NCBI GenBank assembly: GCA_025353305.1
Contig: JANXQX010000259.1
Location: forward strand, 1 to 64,000
Source of the DNA: Holophagaceae bacterium
Lineage (GTDB): Bacteria > Acidobacteriota > Holophagae > Holophagales > Holophagaceae
Length of the DNA: 64,000 nt
Direction: 5' to 3'
The notes under the pieces are model-generated. The model was not told where the DNA came from, made no database searches, and worked only from the letters and a program-made list of their open reading frames with translations. This document shows, in pieces, positions 17,051 through 25,556 of this stretch. A program made the position numbers and the translations under genes. Positions within the stretch are counted from its first letter, which is position 1, and every line of letters begins with the position of its first letter.

Positions 17051-17903
17051 GATGCTCCTCCAGCCAAGCCCGCGCCGCCTTCAGATCCGACCAGACGGCG
17101 CGACGGACTTCATCTGTGTACTGGCGCAAAACATAGGCTGGATGGAACGTCGGCATGATCGGGATGGCCCTGTGCAATTCCAGCCGTTGCCAGGATCCCC
17201 GCACCTTGGTGATGCCGGTTTGAACCCCCAGGAGTTCTTTCAACGGGGTGGCTCCCAACGTCACGATGACGCTTGGGTCTATGAGCTCGATCTGCCGTTT
17301 CAGGTACCCGAGGCAGGTTTGGGCTTCCTGCGATGTCGGCGTGCGATTGTCCGGCGGCCGGCACTTCACCACGTTGGCGATGTAAACCTGGCCCCGCGTG
17401 AACCCCATGCCCCCGATCATCTTGTCCAGCAGTTCGCCGGCTTTTCCCACAAAAGGCCGTCCTTGTTGGTCTTCGTCCTTGCCGGGGCCTTCCCCGATGA
17501 ACATGAGCCGAGCCTTCGGGTCTCCCTCGCCGAAGACGAATCGGAAGCGTCCAGGCCCGAGCGGGCAGGCCAGGCAGCCTTGGATGCAGACCGCCAATGA
17601 AGCCAGGTCTGGAGCGGAAGCCCAGATATCCAAGGGTGGATTCCCGACCGGATCGCCTGGGGGTGTGTAGCCAGGAGCCGGGGCAGGCCGGGGGATCGGT
17701 GGCCGGGCTTGCCCAGGGGCAAGGCGAGAGGCCGGATGGGAAGAAAGCGAATGAGAATCAGTCTGAACGGGTGCCACAGGCCGGTCTGCGGCTGGCGTTG
17801 GTGCAGCCTCTGCCAACGGCTCCCCAACCAGGCCCATGACACCCAGCTCACGGAGCGTGTCGGCCCAGGGTATGAAGGGATTTGGCTGCTGGATGGGGTC
17901 CAT
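17046..17903 (-). CDS. Uracil-DNA glycosylase, family 4
   Basis: A 285-residue Fe-S uracil-DNA glycosylase, removing uracil from DNA in base-excision repair. The catalytic domain (about 95-285) shows cluster cysteines in CIQGCLACPLG and again in VVKCRPPDNRTP and AQTCLGYL, with the active-site strand MFIGEGPGKDEDQQGRPFVG and the late motif PTFHPAYVLR. The first 90 residues are a proline-rich linker plus a short helix, as in other long family-4 enzymes. The stop codon lies inside a hairpin repeat, so the last residues may have been altered by its insertion. Confidence 0.92.
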   Translation of the reverse strand: MDPIQQPNPFIPWADTLRELGVMGLVGEPLAEAAPTPAADRPVAPVQTDSHSLSSHPASRLAPGQARPPIPRPAPAPGYTPPGDPVGNPPLDIWASAPDLASLAVCIQGCLACPLGPGRFRFVFGEGDPKARLMFIGEGPGKDEDQQGRPFVGKAGELLDKMIGGMGFTRGQVYIANVVKCRPPDNRTPTSQEAQTCLGYLKRQIELIDPSVIVTLGATPLKELLGVQTGITKVRGSWQRLELHRAIPIMPTFHPAYVLRQYTDEVRRAVWSDLKAARAWLEEHP

Positions 17904-17990
17904 GGTTCTAGACTATCCAGATGGGACTCTAACCAGGTCCTCTTCGGGAACCTTCTTTCTCCCCCGGGCATCCAAGCCTCGGAGCGAAGC

Positions 17991-18542
17991 ATGCAAAGCC
18001 CCAATGAGCCGATAGAACAACTAAAGCCCAGCGGCCACTTGGCCGAAAATTCCCCTTTCGGCACAGCCGCAGATTATTACAGTGCTTTCTCTGAACTCTA
18101 TCCACGGCTGGTGAATTATGGCCGTCGTTTTGGCGCTGTCTACCCTGAGGATATCGCCCAAGAAGCCTTTGTCATCCTGATGCAGCGGCAAGTGGCCGTG
18201 GAACACCCCACTGCTTTCCTCTACGGCACCGTGCGGACCCTGGCGCTCACCGAACGCCGGCCCATGAAAAACCAGAACCTCAGCCTTGAGATGGTCATGG
18301 AGCCCGGCAGATCAGCAGACGCCGAAGAGCAGCTGCTGAACCGTGAAATCCGGGAGAGGATGCGCACACTGTCCCCCACATTCCGCGAAGCCCTGTGGCT
18401 CTTCGTGGTCGAAGGCCTTTCCATCCGTGAGATCTCCGACATCCTAAGCATCCCTGAGGCCACCGTGAAGACCCGAATTCATCGCGCCAAGGCCCAGCTC
18501 AAAGACCAATTGAACCCCGGAGGCATCCATGCCCTGGCTTGA
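17991..18542 (+). CDS. ECF-type RNA polymerase sigma factor
   Basis: A 183-residue sigma-70 family factor. Region 2 is seen as YSAFSELYPRLVNYGRRFG and PEDIAQEAFVILMQRQ, and region 4 as LSPTFREALWLFVVEGLSIREISDILSIPEATVKTRIHRAKAQLK, split here by a short linker. The start is the ATG at 17991 with GGAGCG upstream; a longer in-frame reading from 17709 overlaps the divergent glycosylase gene and is rejected. It overlaps the next gene by 14 bp, the usual arrangement of a sigma factor and its membrane regulator. Confidence 0.9.
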   Translation: MQSPNEPIEQLKPSGHLAENSPFGTAADYYSAFSELYPRLVNYGRRFGAVYPEDIAQEAFVILMQRQVAVEHPTAFLYGTVRTLALTERRPMKNQNLSLEMVMEPGRSADAEEQLLNREIRERMRTLSPTFREALWLFVVEGLSIREISDILSIPEATVKTRIHRAKAQLKDQLNPGGIHALA

Positions 18543-19140
18543 TCCCGCCCATCTAGAAGAAACCACCGAGGACCGCGAACTGCGTGCCGAACTGAGGGGC
18601 CTCCTCGGTTTGTCCATCGCCCTGCCCACCAGCAGCTTTGAATCGAATTTCTTCGACGCGCAACCGACACCAGAGATGGTGAAACTCGCCGATAGCCTTC
18701 GTGCCGAAGCCCTGCGCCGCCGCAACACCGCCCGCAACCGGCCCATGCGCATGCTCCTGGCCGCGGGCCTGCCCGTGGCCCTTGTCATCTCCGGCTTTGG
18801 CGCTTTGGGAGCCTGGGGCTACCAGCAAAAGAACCGCGCGGACCGCGCGGCCGCGGCGGCTGCGGTTACCGCCGCTGAAAAAAACAAGGTGGAGCGGGCC
18901 CATGAGTCCTCGCAGGCCCAGGTGAGCCGTGATCGTGATGGCCGGGTGGTTTCCCGGAAAGGAACGGCTTCCCCTATCCCTGAAACTGCGGCCAAGCTTG
19001 CCTCCAACAAGGACCACAGGGCTACGGGTACGACGACCTTCACGCCGAACAAGCCTGCAAAAGCTGACTACCCGGTAATCGAAGTGAAACAGCCCCTGGT
19101 TCTCCCGCCTGCCACCCAGGATCGAGTCAAGGCGCAGTAA
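18529..19140 (+). CDS. Single-pass membrane protein, likely anti-sigma factor
   Basis: A 203-residue protein of no recognised family. Residues 1-70 are acidic/polar and cytoplasmic, a hydrophobic helix lies at about 73-96 (MLLAAGLPVALVISGFGALGAWGY), and the remainder is an Ala/Lys-rich, likely extracytoplasmic tail. It starts 14 bp inside the ECF sigma gene, so translation is coupled. The topology and position suggest that it holds the sigma factor at the membrane. No zinc-type HxxxCxxC anti-sigma motif is present, so this role is inferred from context only. Confidence 0.6.
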   Translation: MPWLDPAHLEETTEDRELRAELRGLLGLSIALPTSSFESNFFDAQPTPEMVKLADSLRAEALRRRNTARNRPMRMLLAAGLPVALVISGFGALGAWGYQQKNRADRAAAAAAVTAAEKNKVERAHESSQAQVSRDRDGRVVSRKGTASPIPETAAKLASNKDHRATGTTTFTPNKPAKADYPVIEVKQPLVLPPATQDRVKAQ

Positions 19141-19148
19141 ATAAAATC

Positions 19149-19280
19149 AGGCTGTGGGCGGTCGGCTGTGGGCCGTAGGTAAAGCGGCAGACACCTTAAA
19201 TGGAAGCTTTTCTTGCTTTTGGCTTCGACCGTTTGCCCCTGGCCCACAGCTTTTAGCCCACGGCCCACTGCCCACAGCCT
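19149..19280. repeat. GGCTGTGGGC inverted repeat in a convergent spacer
   Basis: Arms AGGCTGTGGGC (19149-19159) and GCCCACAGCCT (19270-19280) are exact complements. Further GGCTGTGGGCC and GGCCCACAGC units lie inside. The element fills the 146-bp spacer between two convergent genes and may terminate both transcripts. Confidence 0.7.
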
Positions 19281-19286
19281 ATTTCA

Positions 19287-21206
19287 TCATCCTGCCTGTG
19301 CCTGCCCGGGGTTCCAGCCGCGCTCATTCAACAGGCGCGCGCCCTGGATACGGGTCAGGCGGAATGCCATTTCCTCTTGATGCAGATGGCAGAAGGCCTG
19401 AAGGTGGTCTCCTTCCATGGTGCGCGGGGTGACGCGGCGCAATTGGGTGCGATGCGCGGCCGGCGGCAAGTATGTGAGTTCCACCATGAGGTTGCGGCCA
19501 GCGGCGTAATCGAGGATGAGCCGCATCTCTTCCGCGGCCTGATTGCCGCCCCCCAGATGCAGCATGGGCACGCGCTTTTGCACTTCCTGAAAGAGGTTCG
19601 GATCCTCGTCATGGAGCCTTTGCAGGGCTGCGCGGACCAATTGGCGAACCGGCTCCAGATGATGATTCATGCCTTTTTCGTCTACGAAGGAAAGGCAGGC
19701 CATGGACCAAAGGTACAGATCTTCTTCTTCGTCCAGGCTCACTGGCAGGAAACGCCCTGGTTTGGGCAGATAGCCCGCAGCCTTCAGCAGAGCGAAGGCG
19801 TTGCCATTGCCCTGAACTTCCAGAACGGTATCGGAAATGGGGACGAGCTTAAGAGGGAGGAGTTCCGGTCGGAGGCGCAGTTCATCGGCGAGGTGGGCCG
19901 TTCTTGTCCGCACCAGCCGTTTGCCCTGCTGCACTTCCACTTCACCCACGCGCTGGCCCAGGTCGTCCAACAGTTGAAGCAGTGTCGTCGGCATGGCGGC
20001 GCTGGAATCGCCGGTCCGATTTCCAAGACGCTGCTTGATGTCATCAAGGTTGAGCCCGAAATCCAGAGCTCGCACAAAAGTATCCGGGCCGATGCGGAAG
20101 GTGACCATGGTATCCAGGCCTTCGACCTCGGCCAGCTGCGCCAGTTTGAGAAGGCGGTGCGGGTTTTGGAACATGGGTGTCAGCCCTTCCAGGGTGGGCT
20201 GCAAAACCAAGGGCGGTTCGGTCATGAGCGGCGCCCAGTGGGCATCGGTGCCGCGCAGATCGCGGAGCAGGTATTCCTGCGCCAGGGCCTCGCCGTGGGC
20301 CGTGAGGCTCAAGTGCTCTCGGGTCCCGTCCATGGTGATCAGGCCCATGCGCCCCAGAAATGGCAGAAATGAAGTGCGGGTGCGGCTCTCATCCAGCGAA
20401 TGCAGTGTTTTCAGAAAAGCGAGAAAGGGCTGGATGGAAAGCACCTGTCCCCGGCGTTCCAGCAGGTGTTCCATTAAAAAACGGCGGTCTTCGGCCGGGG
20501 GCATGTCCCAAAGCGTCAGATCGTGCTCCAGCAGGCTGGCGAAGGCCCTCTCTGCCACCCACCTGGGGGGGTGAATCAGCACCGCCGGCACCAGCGTGTC
20601 CACGCGGCCCTCACGGCTCCACAGAAATCCAAGCCGGTGCAGCAGGGTGAAAAGCAACGTGGCGTCGCGATCCTCCTGAAGGAAGACATTGCGGGAGAGA
20701 AGCTGGGTCAGATCCTTTTTCGCGGGCAGGCCACCCTTGAGAACCCGGATGCCAACCACGCAGCGCAGCAACACGGAGGTGAGCGCCATGGAGAAACCAT
20801 AGAGCGGAGCGGGTTGCAGGAGCGCGTCTGGCTGCCCCTGAAAACTCAAAGAACAATCATCGAAATCCGCCAGGGCGTCGGCCACTCGTTCCGGGACTAC
20901 CCAACCATCGCCACTGGGAAGGATCAGCCCAAGGTCCGCCAGATGGCCTTCCGTGCCAGGTTCGGGCAGTGTGCCTGATTCCACCAGATGCTTGAGCATG
21001 AGCAGATCCTTGCTTTCCAGATCCGCAAGGGTGTTGGAGAGCTGAGTGTAATCCTCAAGGTGGAAGACCATGGTCTTCAACAGCCGGAGACGGCCCTCGG
21101 GTTCTTCCTCCCACGCCCTCGGAATGGGCAGCTTGCGATATTCGCAGATCCTCCTCAGTTGCTCGTCGGTGCAATTGGATAGCAATTTGTACTGGGGAAG
21201 CGGCAT
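19287..21206 (-). CDS. Helicase-C-like (XPB/Ssl2-type) and WYL domain protein
   Basis: A 639-residue protein without Walker motifs. The N-terminal two thirds form repeated winged-helix-like segments (for example TDEQLRRICEYRKLP and SLTAHGEALAQEYLL). Residues about 390-500 (LVLQPTLEGLTPMFQNPHRLLKLAQLAEVE region) match the helicase conserved C-terminal XPB/Ssl2-like family. The last 100 residues (MRLILDYAAGRNLMVELTYL, then RRVTPRTMEGDHLQAFCHL) form a WYL ligand-sensing domain. Such proteins are found without an attached helicase and may regulate transcription or DNA repair. The start is the ATG at 21206; an extension to 21416 crosses the promoter region. Function is unknown. Confidence 0.75.
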   Translation of the reverse strand: MPLPQYKLLSNCTDEQLRRICEYRKLPIPRAWEEEPEGRLRLLKTMVFHLEDYTQLSNTLADLESKDLLMLKHLVESGTLPEPGTEGHLADLGLILPSGDGWVVPERVADALADFDDCSLSFQGQPDALLQPAPLYGFSMALTSVLLRCVVGIRVLKGGLPAKKDLTQLLSRNVFLQEDRDATLLFTLLHRLGFLWSREGRVDTLVPAVLIHPPRWVAERAFASLLEHDLTLWDMPPAEDRRFLMEHLLERRGQVLSIQPFLAFLKTLHSLDESRTRTSFLPFLGRMGLITMDGTREHLSLTAHGEALAQEYLLRDLRGTDAHWAPLMTEPPLVLQPTLEGLTPMFQNPHRLLKLAQLAEVEGLDTMVTFRIGPDTFVRALDFGLNLDDIKQRLGNRTGDSSAAMPTTLLQLLDDLGQRVGEVEVQQGKRLVRTRTAHLADELRLRPELLPLKLVPISDTVLEVQGNGNAFALLKAAGYLPKPGRFLPVSLDEEEDLYLWSMACLSFVDEKGMNHHLEPVRQLVRAALQRLHDEDPNLFQEVQKRVPMLHLGGGNQAAEEMRLILDYAAGRNLMVELTYLPPAAHRTQLRRVTPRTMEGDHLQAFCHLHQEEMAFRLTRIQGARLLNERGWNPGQAQAG

Positions 21207-21340
21207 GAATCCTCGCGCATAGCTATGGGCACACGTGACCTTCCAGTCTCTCACAGAGCGCTGGAATGTCCACGCTTGAATTTCATCAAGGCCCCCAGGT
21301 CCTCCTTCGTCCGACCCACGTTTTATGTTTGGATGGAGCC

Positions 21341-22369
21341 ATGACGCGCGTCGAAATCCTGGTCTCTCTCCTTCCTGGTTTTTTTCTTGCTGCCGGGGCC
21401 GAGCCTCTGCTTTCACTACGGCGCAGGGACCTGCCTTCCTACCGTCGGCACTGGCGTATTTTCATAACCTTGGCTATATCGAGCCTAGGGGCGCTATTGA
21501 TGATGGGCAGCGGCCAAATGGGCCAGGGCCGATGGGGCAGCTGGCTGTTAGTGCTCCTGGGAACCGCGGCAGGATTGGCCGTGACCACGCTGGTCCGGTT
21601 GCGCTCCCGCGATCTCGCGGCCTGGGGGTGGCGCCGTGGCAGCAGCAAGAGGCCGGACCCGGCAAGGCCATTGATCCTGGTGGCGGATCCCCACTGGAGC
21701 GATGAACTGGTGGGCCTGCAAGCGGCTACCCGGGTGCATCCAGACGCCGACTGGCTCTTTCTGGGAGATGTCTTTGATGTCTGGGTCGGGCTGCCAGGGA
21801 TGACGTCCGATGCCCAACGGAGTTACCTGTCCTGGGTGCGGGAGCGCCGGCGCGCGGGGCGATGGGTGGGGCTTTGGATGGGCAACCGGGAATTTTTTCT
21901 GGATTACCACGCGGAGATTTTCGACCTCATGGGCGAAGGTGTGGCGTGTGCCCTGGAAGGGGAGAATCTGGCTTTCGAACACGGAGACCTGATCAACCCG
22001 GCGGACTGGCAGTACCGGTTGTGGAACCGTCTTTCCCGTTCGGGCCCCATCTGGCTGTTGTTCCGCCTGATGCCAAGCAGGTTGGCCGCCTTCATCGCGG
22101 CCAAGCTGGAAAATCAGATGCGCACCACCAATCGCGCCTTCAAACTGGTTTTTCCACGGGAAGCCTTCCGTGCGGCGGCAAAGACCCATGAGCCGGGCAC
22201 TTTCATCACCGGCCACTTCCACACCCACGAAACAGAAGGCAACGGCATTGCCCTCCCTTGGGCCTTTGAGGGGGCCTTCATGATGTGGCGGGAGGGCCAG
22301 GTGGAATCGTTGCCGTTTCCAGCGAAAAAAGAAGAAGACCCAACCTTCCTTTTGGATCAGCATCCATAG
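21341..22369 (+). CDS. Membrane-anchored LpxH-like metallophosphoesterase
   Basis: A 342-residue calcineurin-like phosphoesterase. Three predicted membrane helices lie at about 3-22, 38-58 and 66-85, then a soluble catalytic domain with the metal-binding series ADPHWSD, LGDVFDVWVG, MGNREFF, FEHGD and GHFHTHE. The order and the GDVFD/GNREFF wording are close to UDP-2,3-diacylglucosamine pyrophosphatase (LpxH), the step to lipid X in lipid A synthesis. LpxH normally has no N-terminal membrane helices and has DLHLS where this reads DPHWSD, so it may be a divergent functional analogue. The ATG at 21341 follows GGATGGAG. Confidence 0.75.
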   Translation: MTRVEILVSLLPGFFLAAGAEPLLSLRRRDLPSYRRHWRIFITLAISSLGALLMMGSGQMGQGRWGSWLLVLLGTAAGLAVTTLVRLRSRDLAAWGWRRGSSKRPDPARPLILVADPHWSDELVGLQAATRVHPDADWLFLGDVFDVWVGLPGMTSDAQRSYLSWVRERRRAGRWVGLWMGNREFFLDYHAEIFDLMGEGVACALEGENLAFEHGDLINPADWQYRLWNRLSRSGPIWLLFRLMPSRLAAFIAAKLENQMRTTNRAFKLVFPREAFRAAAKTHEPGTFITGHFHTHETEGNGIALPWAFEGAFMMWREGQVESLPFPAKKEEDPTFLLDQHP

Positions 22370-22396
22370 AATCAAGGTCACCGTGAGGAGGGCTTC

Positions 22397-22969
22397 ATGA
22401 ACCGCATAAGCATGGCTGCTTCCATTTTTGGATTGGCGCTGATAAATGCCTGCTCAGGGTACACGGTCAAGACCGATTACGATCCCACGATCACCTATGC
22501 AAGCTACAAGACCTTCGATTGGTACGCCGCCTCCAAACGGGCCAAGGGCAAGGGCAGTGGCACCGATCCGCTCATGGACAAGCGGGTCAGGGCATCGGTC
22601 CAGCTAGTCTTGGAAGCAAAAGGCTTCAGGCAGGAGAAGGTGGCCGAGCCTGATTTCCTGGTGACCTACTACCCCATTTATCAGAACAAGAAATACCGCA
22701 CCACCTCTAGCTTCGGCGGTGGCTATGGCTGGGGCCGACGGCAGTGGGGCTATGGCGTGGGCACTCACTTCAGCACCAGCCAGGTGCATAAATACCGCGA
22801 AGGCACCATCATCCTGGAAATCGTGGACAGCAAGTCCAATCAGCTGGTCTGGCAGGGGGCTGCGGAAGGCGCGCTGACAAACCTCGATAATCCAGAGGAC
22901 ACCCAAGAAGGGATCAACAAGGCTGTGGGGGATCTGCTCGCGAATTTCCCGCCAGGAACGAAGAAATGA
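22397..22969 (+). CDS. DUF4136 putative lipoprotein
   Basis: A 190-residue protein with an export signal ending LALINACSGY, where Cys19 could be lipidated although Asn before Ala-Cys is unusual. The body matches DUF4136: YDPTITYASYKTFDWY, LVLEAKGFRQ, PDFLVTYYPI, GTIILEIVDSKSNQLVWQG and INKAVGDLLANFP. A Gly/Tyr/Trp-rich insert (FGGGYGWGRRQWGYGVG) is typical. These are envelope proteins of unknown function. The gene is 27 bp behind the phosphoesterase and has a GAGGAG site, so it is probably co-transcribed. Confidence 0.85.
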   Translation: MNRISMAASIFGLALINACSGYTVKTDYDPTITYASYKTFDWYAASKRAKGKGSGTDPLMDKRVRASVQLVLEAKGFRQEKVAEPDFLVTYYPIYQNKKYRTTSSFGGGYGWGRRQWGYGVGTHFSTSQVHKYREGTIILEIVDSKSNQLVWQGAAEGALTNLDNPEDTQEGINKAVGDLLANFPPGTKK

Positions 22970-22999
22970 ATCAGTTTTGACTCACGAGCCCGAACCTGA

Positions 23000-24805
23000 T
23001 CAGCGTCCGGCCTTGAAAACAAAGACCATTTCAATGGTATCCCGCTGAGCGATACCCCCTTTTGTGGCCGGCGCATAGGTGGAACGCCTTGCGGCCGAAC
23101 TGGCTTCCTCATTGAAGCCAAAGACGCCCGGAACGCCCTCCAGCACAGTGATGGCGGAAGGCTGTCCCTTTTCATCCACCGTGACGCTAAGACGCACCAC
23201 GTGATCCTTGCCGATCTCAAAACTCAATTCCTTGGCCCGCCGGGGAAAGGCCGCCACGGCCTTGGAAAGGACCCGGGGTGGAATCAAAGGGGCGGCAGTT
23301 GGCGATCCTGGCACCGGGACGCGAGTGGTGGCGGGCAAAGCGGGTGTCGGGGTCTGGTGTTCTGGGCTCAACGGTTCCTGCCTGTTGGGTGGTGGAACTT
23401 CCGGTAGAGGAGGGGCCGCAGGCGTGATCCCACCCTTGCCCTGCTTCAACCTCTCCGCCTCCTTGGCATTGTTCTCGCGCAATTCCTTCAACCGTTGCTG
23501 AAGCTGATCAAGATTGGGCTTGGTAGTTTCCACATCTGGTTTCGTCTGAGGCGGGCCAGCAGAGCCCATGGGCGCCATAGCTGGGGTGACTGCAATGGAA
23601 GCGGCTGATGGGGCCATCGCGGCCGCGGGTATGGCCACAGTCCTTGCCTTCCACCATCGCCAAGTAATAAAGACGGCCCCCGTCATGACCAGACCACCCA
23701 CAGCGGCAAAGATCAGGCCCTGGATCTGGGAATTCCTTTGCCGCGGCTTTGCCTCCATGGCCGACGGAGGGGGCGGTTCAAGTGGTGCGGCCAGTGGATA
23801 GGCAGCTTCTGGTGGCTCCAAAGGTCTGGGGGGCGGCGTGAAGCAGGGGGCGGATGGGGCCTCTTTCGCGGTTGGGGGAACTTGGGGTGAAACGGTGCGG
23901 CGGGGGGTGGGTGTGCGTGTGCCTCCGGCACTCAGCCCCGACAAGGAGACCTCGGTTCCTTCCATGGCCGCGTGCATTTTTGATTTGGCGGCTTGGGCAA
24001 TGGGGGCAGCATCCACCAAGGCACCCATGAATTCGTATACATCGGGGAACCGGTCCCGGGGCCGCTTGGCGAAAGCCCGGAGAAAAACGGCTTTAATTCT
24101 GGGATCCATGCCGGAAGGAATGGCCGGGGGCTCGTTCACAATCCGCAGCAGAGTGGAGGCGATGCTGTCTCCCATGAAAGGCAGGGTCCCCGTGAATGCT
24201 TCAAAAGCAGTCACCGCCAAGGCGTAGCAATCCGTGATGGGTGAAGCCTCCGCATCCTGCAATAGTTCCGGTGCGAAGTAGGAGGGCGTTCCAATGATGC
24301 CGCCCACGGTGGTCAGGTGCTGGGATTCGTTGGAACGGGCCACTCCAAAGTCGGTGAGTTTCACGCGGCCATCGTTTCCCACCAGAATATTTTCGGGTTT
24401 CACATCACGGTGCGCGATGCCAGCCATGGCTGCGGCCATGAGCCCGCGTGAGGCCTGGGTCAGCACATACAGCAAGGCTTCGGGCGGCGAGGACTGCTCA
24501 TGGATGAGGCCCGCCAGGCTGGTTCCCTTCACGTATTCCATAGCAATGAAAGGCCCATGTTGGGGGTCTTCGCCCACATCGTGCACCGTGATGATGTTGG
24601 GGTGATTGAGCCGGGCGGAAATCTCTGCTTCCCGCTGGAACCGCTCCATGGCGTGGGCGTGGTGGCGCCCGCCTTCGTGAACCACCTTGACGACCAGTTC
24701 CCGCTTGAGCTTGGGGTCTTCAACGAGATAGACCGCCCCCATCCCGCCTCTTCCCAGAAGACAAAGGACTTGGTAGCGGCCTATGGACGTTGGGTCCTGG
24801 GACAT
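23000..24805 (-). CDS. Ser/Thr protein kinase with C-terminal TonB domain
   Basis: A 601-residue Hanks-type kinase. The cytoplasmic kinase domain (about 10-265) has GRGGMGAVY, ATP-binding Lys40, the catalytic loop AHRDVKPEN with Asp134, and the DFG Asp152; all catalytic residues are present. A Pro-rich linker follows, then one membrane helix (around 355-378), a short coiled coil (LQQRLKELRENNAKEAERLK), a second Pro-rich stretch and a final 90-residue TonB C-terminal-like domain (VVRLSVTVDEKGQPSAITVLEG to MVFVFKAGR). The kinase-membrane-TonB_C order would place the TonB-like part in the periplasm. It diverges from tpx. Confidence 0.88.
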   Translation of the reverse strand: MSQDPTSIGRYQVLCLLGRGGMGAVYLVEDPKLKRELVVKVVHEGGRHHAHAMERFQREAEISARLNHPNIITVHDVGEDPQHGPFIAMEYVKGTSLAGLIHEQSSPPEALLYVLTQASRGLMAAAMAGIAHRDVKPENILVGNDGRVKLTDFGVARSNESQHLTTVGGIIGTPSYFAPELLQDAEASPITDCYALAVTAFEAFTGTLPFMGDSIASTLLRIVNEPPAIPSGMDPRIKAVFLRAFAKRPRDRFPDVYEFMGALVDAAPIAQAAKSKMHAAMEGTEVSLSGLSAGGTRTPTPRRTVSPQVPPTAKEAPSAPCFTPPPRPLEPPEAAYPLAAPLEPPPPSAMEAKPRQRNSQIQGLIFAAVGGLVMTGAVFITWRWWKARTVAIPAAAMAPSAASIAVTPAMAPMGSAGPPQTKPDVETTKPNLDQLQQRLKELRENNAKEAERLKQGKGGITPAAPPLPEVPPPNRQEPLSPEHQTPTPALPATTRVPVPGSPTAAPLIPPRVLSKAVAAFPRRAKELSFEIGKDHVVRLSVTVDEKGQPSAITVLEGVPGVFGFNEEASSAARRSTYAPATKGGIAQRDTIEMVFVFKAGR

Positions 24806-24967
24806 CAGATACTCTGTTTTTTACAAATAGTGTTCGTGCGGGTTGAAAAGCCAACATAGGTTCGCCAGCCTGAATTGCAAGTACCCTAGAGGCTAACAGC
24901 TTGTCTTGCTTCCACCCGGCGTGAAGCCCACGAGAAGCCACTCGGACTTGCCTTTCAGGAAATCGCA

Positions 24968-25477
24968 ATGGCTCAAGTGACATTAAAAGGCACACCGGTA
25001 AATACCTCGGGTGAACTCCCGGTGGTAGGGCATGATTCCCCGGATTTTACGCTCACCAAGATGGATCTTTCCGAGCTCAGCCTCTCGGATCTAAAAGGCA
25101 AGCGTGTGGTGCTGAATATTTTTCCGAGCTTTGATACATCCACCTGCGCCACCAGTGTGCGGACCTTCAATCAACGGGCCAGGGAGCTGCCTGGCGCCGT
25201 GATTCTTTGCATCTCAGCGGATCTGCCTTTTGCCCAAAAACGATTCTGTGGCGCAGAAGGACTGGAGCAGGTTGTCCCCCTTTCGGATTTTCGGAACAAG
25301 CAATTCGGGGGCGATTACGGTGTCGCCATTCTTGACGGCGCTTTGCGGGGATTGTTGGCCCGGGCCGTGGTGGTGCTGGACGAGAACGGGAAGGTGATCT
25401 ACACCGAATTGGTTTCCGAAATCGTCAATGAACCGGATTACGATTCGGCTCTGAAGGCCCTTCAGCCGGGCAAGTAG
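24968..25477 (+). CDS. tpx: Thiol peroxidase, atypical 2-Cys peroxiredoxin
   Basis: A 169-residue Tpx that reduces hydrogen and alkyl peroxides with thioredoxin. The peroxidatic Cys60 is in [10 protein letters not shown] and the resolving Cys94 in [11 protein letters not shown], the typical Tpx spacing. The N-terminus ([18 protein letters not shown]) and the C-terminal [15 protein letters not shown] also match. It lies alone, divergent from the kinase gene across 162 bp that should carry both promoters. Confidence 0.96.
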   Translation: MAQVTLKGTPVNTSGELPVVGHDSPDFTLTKMDLSELSLSDLKGKRVVLNIFPSFDTSTCATSVRTFNQRARELPGAVILCISADLPFAQKRFCGAEGLEQVVPLSDFRNKQFGGDYGVAILDGALRGLLARAVVVLDENGKVIYTELVSEIVNEPDYDSALKALQPGK

Positions 25478-25556
25478 GGCCTCCGGGGTTTCGAACGAAG
25501 CCTGGAATAAGTTCGGTTGGTGGGTGCCGTTCGAGGAACCATTGGAGAGCAGTGCC

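Noticed and set aside
17709..17990. N-terminal extension of the ECF sigma factor
   Set aside because: The extension is antisense to the conserved glycosylase N-terminus and reads as low-complexity Arg/Gly/Pro; the ATG at 17991 has its own ribosome site.
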